A stretch of DNA of 64,000 nucleotides, from contig NZ_JACHMS010000001.1 of NCBI RefSeq assembly GCF_014205055.1, forward strand, positions 4,278,001 to 4,342,000, read 5' to 3'. Of this stretch, positions 61,818-64,000 are shown one piece after another. The notes beneath the pieces were generated by a model. The model made no database searches and was not told the origin of the DNA. It saw only the letters and a program-made list of their open reading frames with translations. Position numbers and translations under genes: made by a program. How positions within the stretch are numbered: position 1 is the stretch's first letter; each line of letters opens with the position of its first letter. Source of the stretch: Streptomyces luteogriseus. GTDB taxonomy: Bacteria; Actinomycetota; Actinomycetes; Streptomycetales; Streptomycetaceae.

Positions 61818-64000
61818 TCAACGGTCCACTCTCTCACCCGTGCCGGACGGGTCGGCGCTTTCCGCTGCGGTGTCCGGGGCCGGGTCACTCGGCTGCTCGG
61901 GGGCGTCCGCCCGTGAGCCGGCCGCGGACTCCTCCGTGAGACGTGCGTCGGAGGACTCCGGGTTCTGCGGAGTGTCGGCCTGGTTCTGCGGGCCGTCGCT
62001 CTCGTCCGCCTCGGCGGAGCCGTCCTCGGCCTCACGGGCGGCGGCGCGCTTGCGGTGGGTGTACATCCGGAAGCCCGCGAGGACCAGGAGCAGTACGCCA
62101 CCACCGATGACCAGCATCACCGTGGGCGTGACCTCGGTGACCTTCACGTCGAAGGTGACCGGGGCGCCGTACTTCTGCCCGTCCTCCGTGTACAGCTGGG
62201 CGACGACCTCCGCCCGGCCGTTGGCGTTGGCCGACGTGGTGAACTTCACTGACTGGGCGTGGCCGCCGTTGACGGCGACGCGCTGCTCCTCGTAGGCGTC
62301 CCCGCCGATCTTCAGTCGCGTGGGGTTCTTCGACGTGAGCCGCAGCTCCAGGTGCTCGACACCCTGGACCAGGTTGTTCTGGACGGTCACGGGGATCATG
62401 GCGCTGCGGCCGGAGAGCTTGGTCTCCGACTTCTGGATCAGCTTGACCCCGTCGATGAGCCCGTTGAGGTACGACTCGATGCCATCGCGGTATCCCACGG
62501 CCGCGACGCCCCTGCCGCGCCACGACGTGGACATCTCGCGGTTCATGGCCCGCCCGAACGGGGTCACCACCCGGGACTGGCGGGTGAGGATCACCTTGAA
62601 CTTGTCGAGCTTGCCCTGGGTCCTGGCGATCTGCTCGAAAGCGGCCCGCGGCAGCTCCTTCTTTCGCAACGCGGAAGGGTACGCGGAGGCCGACGGCACC
62701 CTTGTGTTGGCCGACGGGTCCGGCTTGGCCTTGGCGGCGGCCGTGAGGTCCTGCGACTCGGACCAGCCCCCGTCCTGGAGGGCTCCCAGAGCTTCGGCCA
62801 TGGCCTGTGCCTGGCTCACGGACGGCATGCGCTGCGGGGCGACGACGACGCTGCGCTGCTTGCCGGTCTGCAGGCCGAGCGTGAGGCTCTGGGCCAGGAA
62901 GCGCTGCACGGCGAGCGTGGAGGCTGAGGCCCTGGTCAGGTCGCCCTGGAAAGCCGTCGACATCCGGGCGTCCGCGACGACGGCCGTGGTCCCGCCGCCG
63001 ATGGGCCGGGCCGCGGAGGGCGTGTACGACAGGTTGTCCTGGAGGCTGTCGCTGCGGGTGATCACCTTGTCGGCGCCCGCGGATGTGGCGACCTTCACGA
63101 TCGACGGGTCGACGGCGCCGTCCATCGGCCAGACGAAGTCCGTGGACGGTTTCACATGAAGGATCGTGTCCACCGTCTCGTCGGCGACGTCGGTGGCCTC
63201 CTTGAGGTGGCCCAGGGATCCGGTGACGTTCGTGCCGGTGTGGGCGAGGGAGGCCAGGTCCGGGTCGCCGAAGGGCAGGGCGGCGACCTCTTCGCCGGTG
63301 ACCGCCTGCTGGAGCTCGGCCAGCCAGTGCTTGGCGACCTCCTGGTTCCTGCCGGGGGTGGTACTGCCGTCCGCGCCGCGGACCTGGTAGCTCCGCGTCA
63401 TCGCGTCGACGGACGCCAGCAGGTCCGGGTCGACGACCCATGTGACGTCGAGGCCCTTGCCCAGCGACACCATCTGGTCGAGGCGGCCGCCCGGGGCGAT
63501 CTCCTTGGCCAGCTCGTCGTCACGGAAGACCGGCGTCTGCTGCTCGTTCGACCCCGTCTCGGCCGCCATGTGGGCGCTGGAGACGAGCGGCCACAGGAAG
63601 GTGGTCTTCGTCTTGGTGTCGGGTTCCTCCGGCTGCCACGGAAGGAATGTGCGCTGGACGCCGAGAACCTGGTCCCAGGGCTGCGCCGAGGTCTCCCCGG
63701 AGAGCGAGACCGCCAGCTGGTAGACGCCGTCACGGCCGAGATCCAGTTTGTCGGCCGGCACGGAGATGCTGAAGGGCTCCGCGACGCCGGGGGTGAGCGC
63801 GGAGTACTTCTCGGTGTACTTGCCCCCGACCTTCTCGCCGGAGGGTCCCTGGAGGTCGGCGCTCTTCTTGGCGAGGGTGTCGATCGACGAGCGGGTCTCG
63901 AGAGGGGGCCCCACCTGGAGGTCCACGTGAGCGCCGGTGACCGTCTGCTTGCCGTTGTTGGTCACCGTGCCCGACACAGTGATCGTGTCCCCGTCGGAGG
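61818..64000 (-). CDS. DUF6049 membrane protein (5' end beyond the window)
   Basis: At least 727 residues are visible; the frame is open at the right edge (DGDTITVSGTVTNNGKQTV continues across it), so the start lies outside. The visible part is mostly extracellular, with immunoglobulin-like beta stretches (SGTVTNNGKQTVTGAHVDLQVG; PVTVQNNLVQGVEHLELRL). One C-terminal membrane helix (PTVMLVIGGGVLLLVLAGFRM) is followed by a basic and then acidic Asp/Glu/Ser-rich tail. It precedes murJ by 43 bp, as is usual in Streptomyces. Function unknown; possibly a cell-wall accessory. Confidence 0.85.
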   Translation of the reverse strand, partial: SDGDTITVSGTVTNNGKQTVTGAHVDLQVGPPLETRSSIDTLAKKSADLQGPSGEKVGGKYTEKYSALTPGVAEPFSISVPADKLDLGRDGVYQLAVSLSGETSAQPWDQVLGVQRTFLPWQPEEPDTKTKTTFLWPLVSSAHMAAETGSNEQQTPVFRDDELAKEIAPGGRLDQMVSLGKGLDVTWVVDPDLLASVDAMTRSYQVRGADGSTTPGRNQEVAKHWLAELQQAVTGEEVAALPFGDPDLASLAHTGTNVTGSLGHLKEATDVADETVDTILHVKPSTDFVWPMDGAVDPSIVKVATSAGADKVITRSDSLQDNLSYTPSAARPIGGGTTAVVADARMSTAFQGDLTRASASTLAVQRFLAQSLTLGLQTGKQRSVVVAPQRMPSVSQAQAMAEALGALQDGGWSESQDLTAAAKAKPDPSANTRVPSASAYPSALRKKELPRAAFEQIARTQGKLDKFKVILTRQSRVVTPFGRAMNREMSTSWRGRGVAAVGYRDGIESYLNGLIDGVKLIQKSETKLSGRSAMIPVTVQNNLVQGVEHLELRLTSKNPTRLKIGGDAYEEQRVAVNGGHAQSVKFTTSANANGRAEVVAQLYTEDGQKYGAPVTFDVKVTEVTPTVMLVIGGGVLLLVLAGFRMYTHRKRAAAREAEDGSAEADESDGPQNQADTPQNPESSDARLTEESAAGSRADAPEQPSDPAPDTAAESADPSGTGERVDR

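Noticed and set aside
63148..63161. GGTTTCACATGAAG as a seventh parS
   Set aside because: Several positions differ from GTTTCACGTGAAAC and the palindrome is lost; it lies in coding sequence.

Overview
The window is a GC-rich actinobacterial chromosome segment, almost certainly from a Streptomyces. The evidence is the replication-origin gene order, the DnaA-box-filled dnaA-dnaN spacer, CrgA, class E sortases, a DUF881 protein, the PknB/PstP/PASTA cluster, six perfect parS sites (GTTTCACGTGAAAC), many GTG starts and strong GC3 bias. Three tRNAs (Leu-CAG, Ala-TGC, Ile-GAT) are present. All calls come from reading the sequence; no database search was run.

Region 1 (1-10.9 kb) looks accessory. 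It holds a signalling-molecule cluster: a ScbR/ArpA-type receptor, an AfsA/ScbA-type synthase with an unusual N-terminal extension, an NAD-dependent epimerase/reductase, a cytochrome P450 and a second TetR regulator, with two AACCGGTT-core operator candidates. Next come a two-component system (NarL-type regulator plus HisKA_3 kinase) and a divergent ABC-ATPase/FtsX-permease pair. The region ends in a 31-bp tandem array that begins across the permease stop codon, a degenerate HxlR-like gene tail and a tRNA-Leu.

Region 2 (11.0-34 kb) is conserved growth and division machinery. fhaA-fhaB-pstP-ftsW/rodA-pbpA-pknB run on the plus strand. They are followed by an Mrr-type nuclease with a possible BRO/KilA-like N-terminus. 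A minus-strand group holds three class E sortases interleaved with a glutamine amidotransferase (trpG/pabA) and a DUF881 protein. Then come crgA, a rhomboid protease, a cyclophilin, small actinobacterial proteins, a DNA-binding protein and a second membrane-anchored Ser/Thr kinase.

Region 3 (34-55.8 kb) is the origin block. Minus strand: dnaA, dnaN, gnd, recF, dciA-like, gyrB, gyrA, DUF3566. oriC lies at about 44.1-44.7 kb. Plus strand, diverging from dnaA: rpmH, rnpA, yidD, yidC, jag, rsmG, parA, parB. trxB-trxA follow on the minus strand.

Region 4 (55.9-64 kb), all minus strand, reads DUF6049 (cut by the window edge), murJ, a membrane pseudokinase, an ECF sigma factor (SigM-like) and its zinc-finger anti-sigma factor. 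The pseudokinase, MurJ, FhaA and PknB together match the components of the mycobacterial MviN/FhaA/PknB switch, but here the pseudokinase is a separate gene from murJ.
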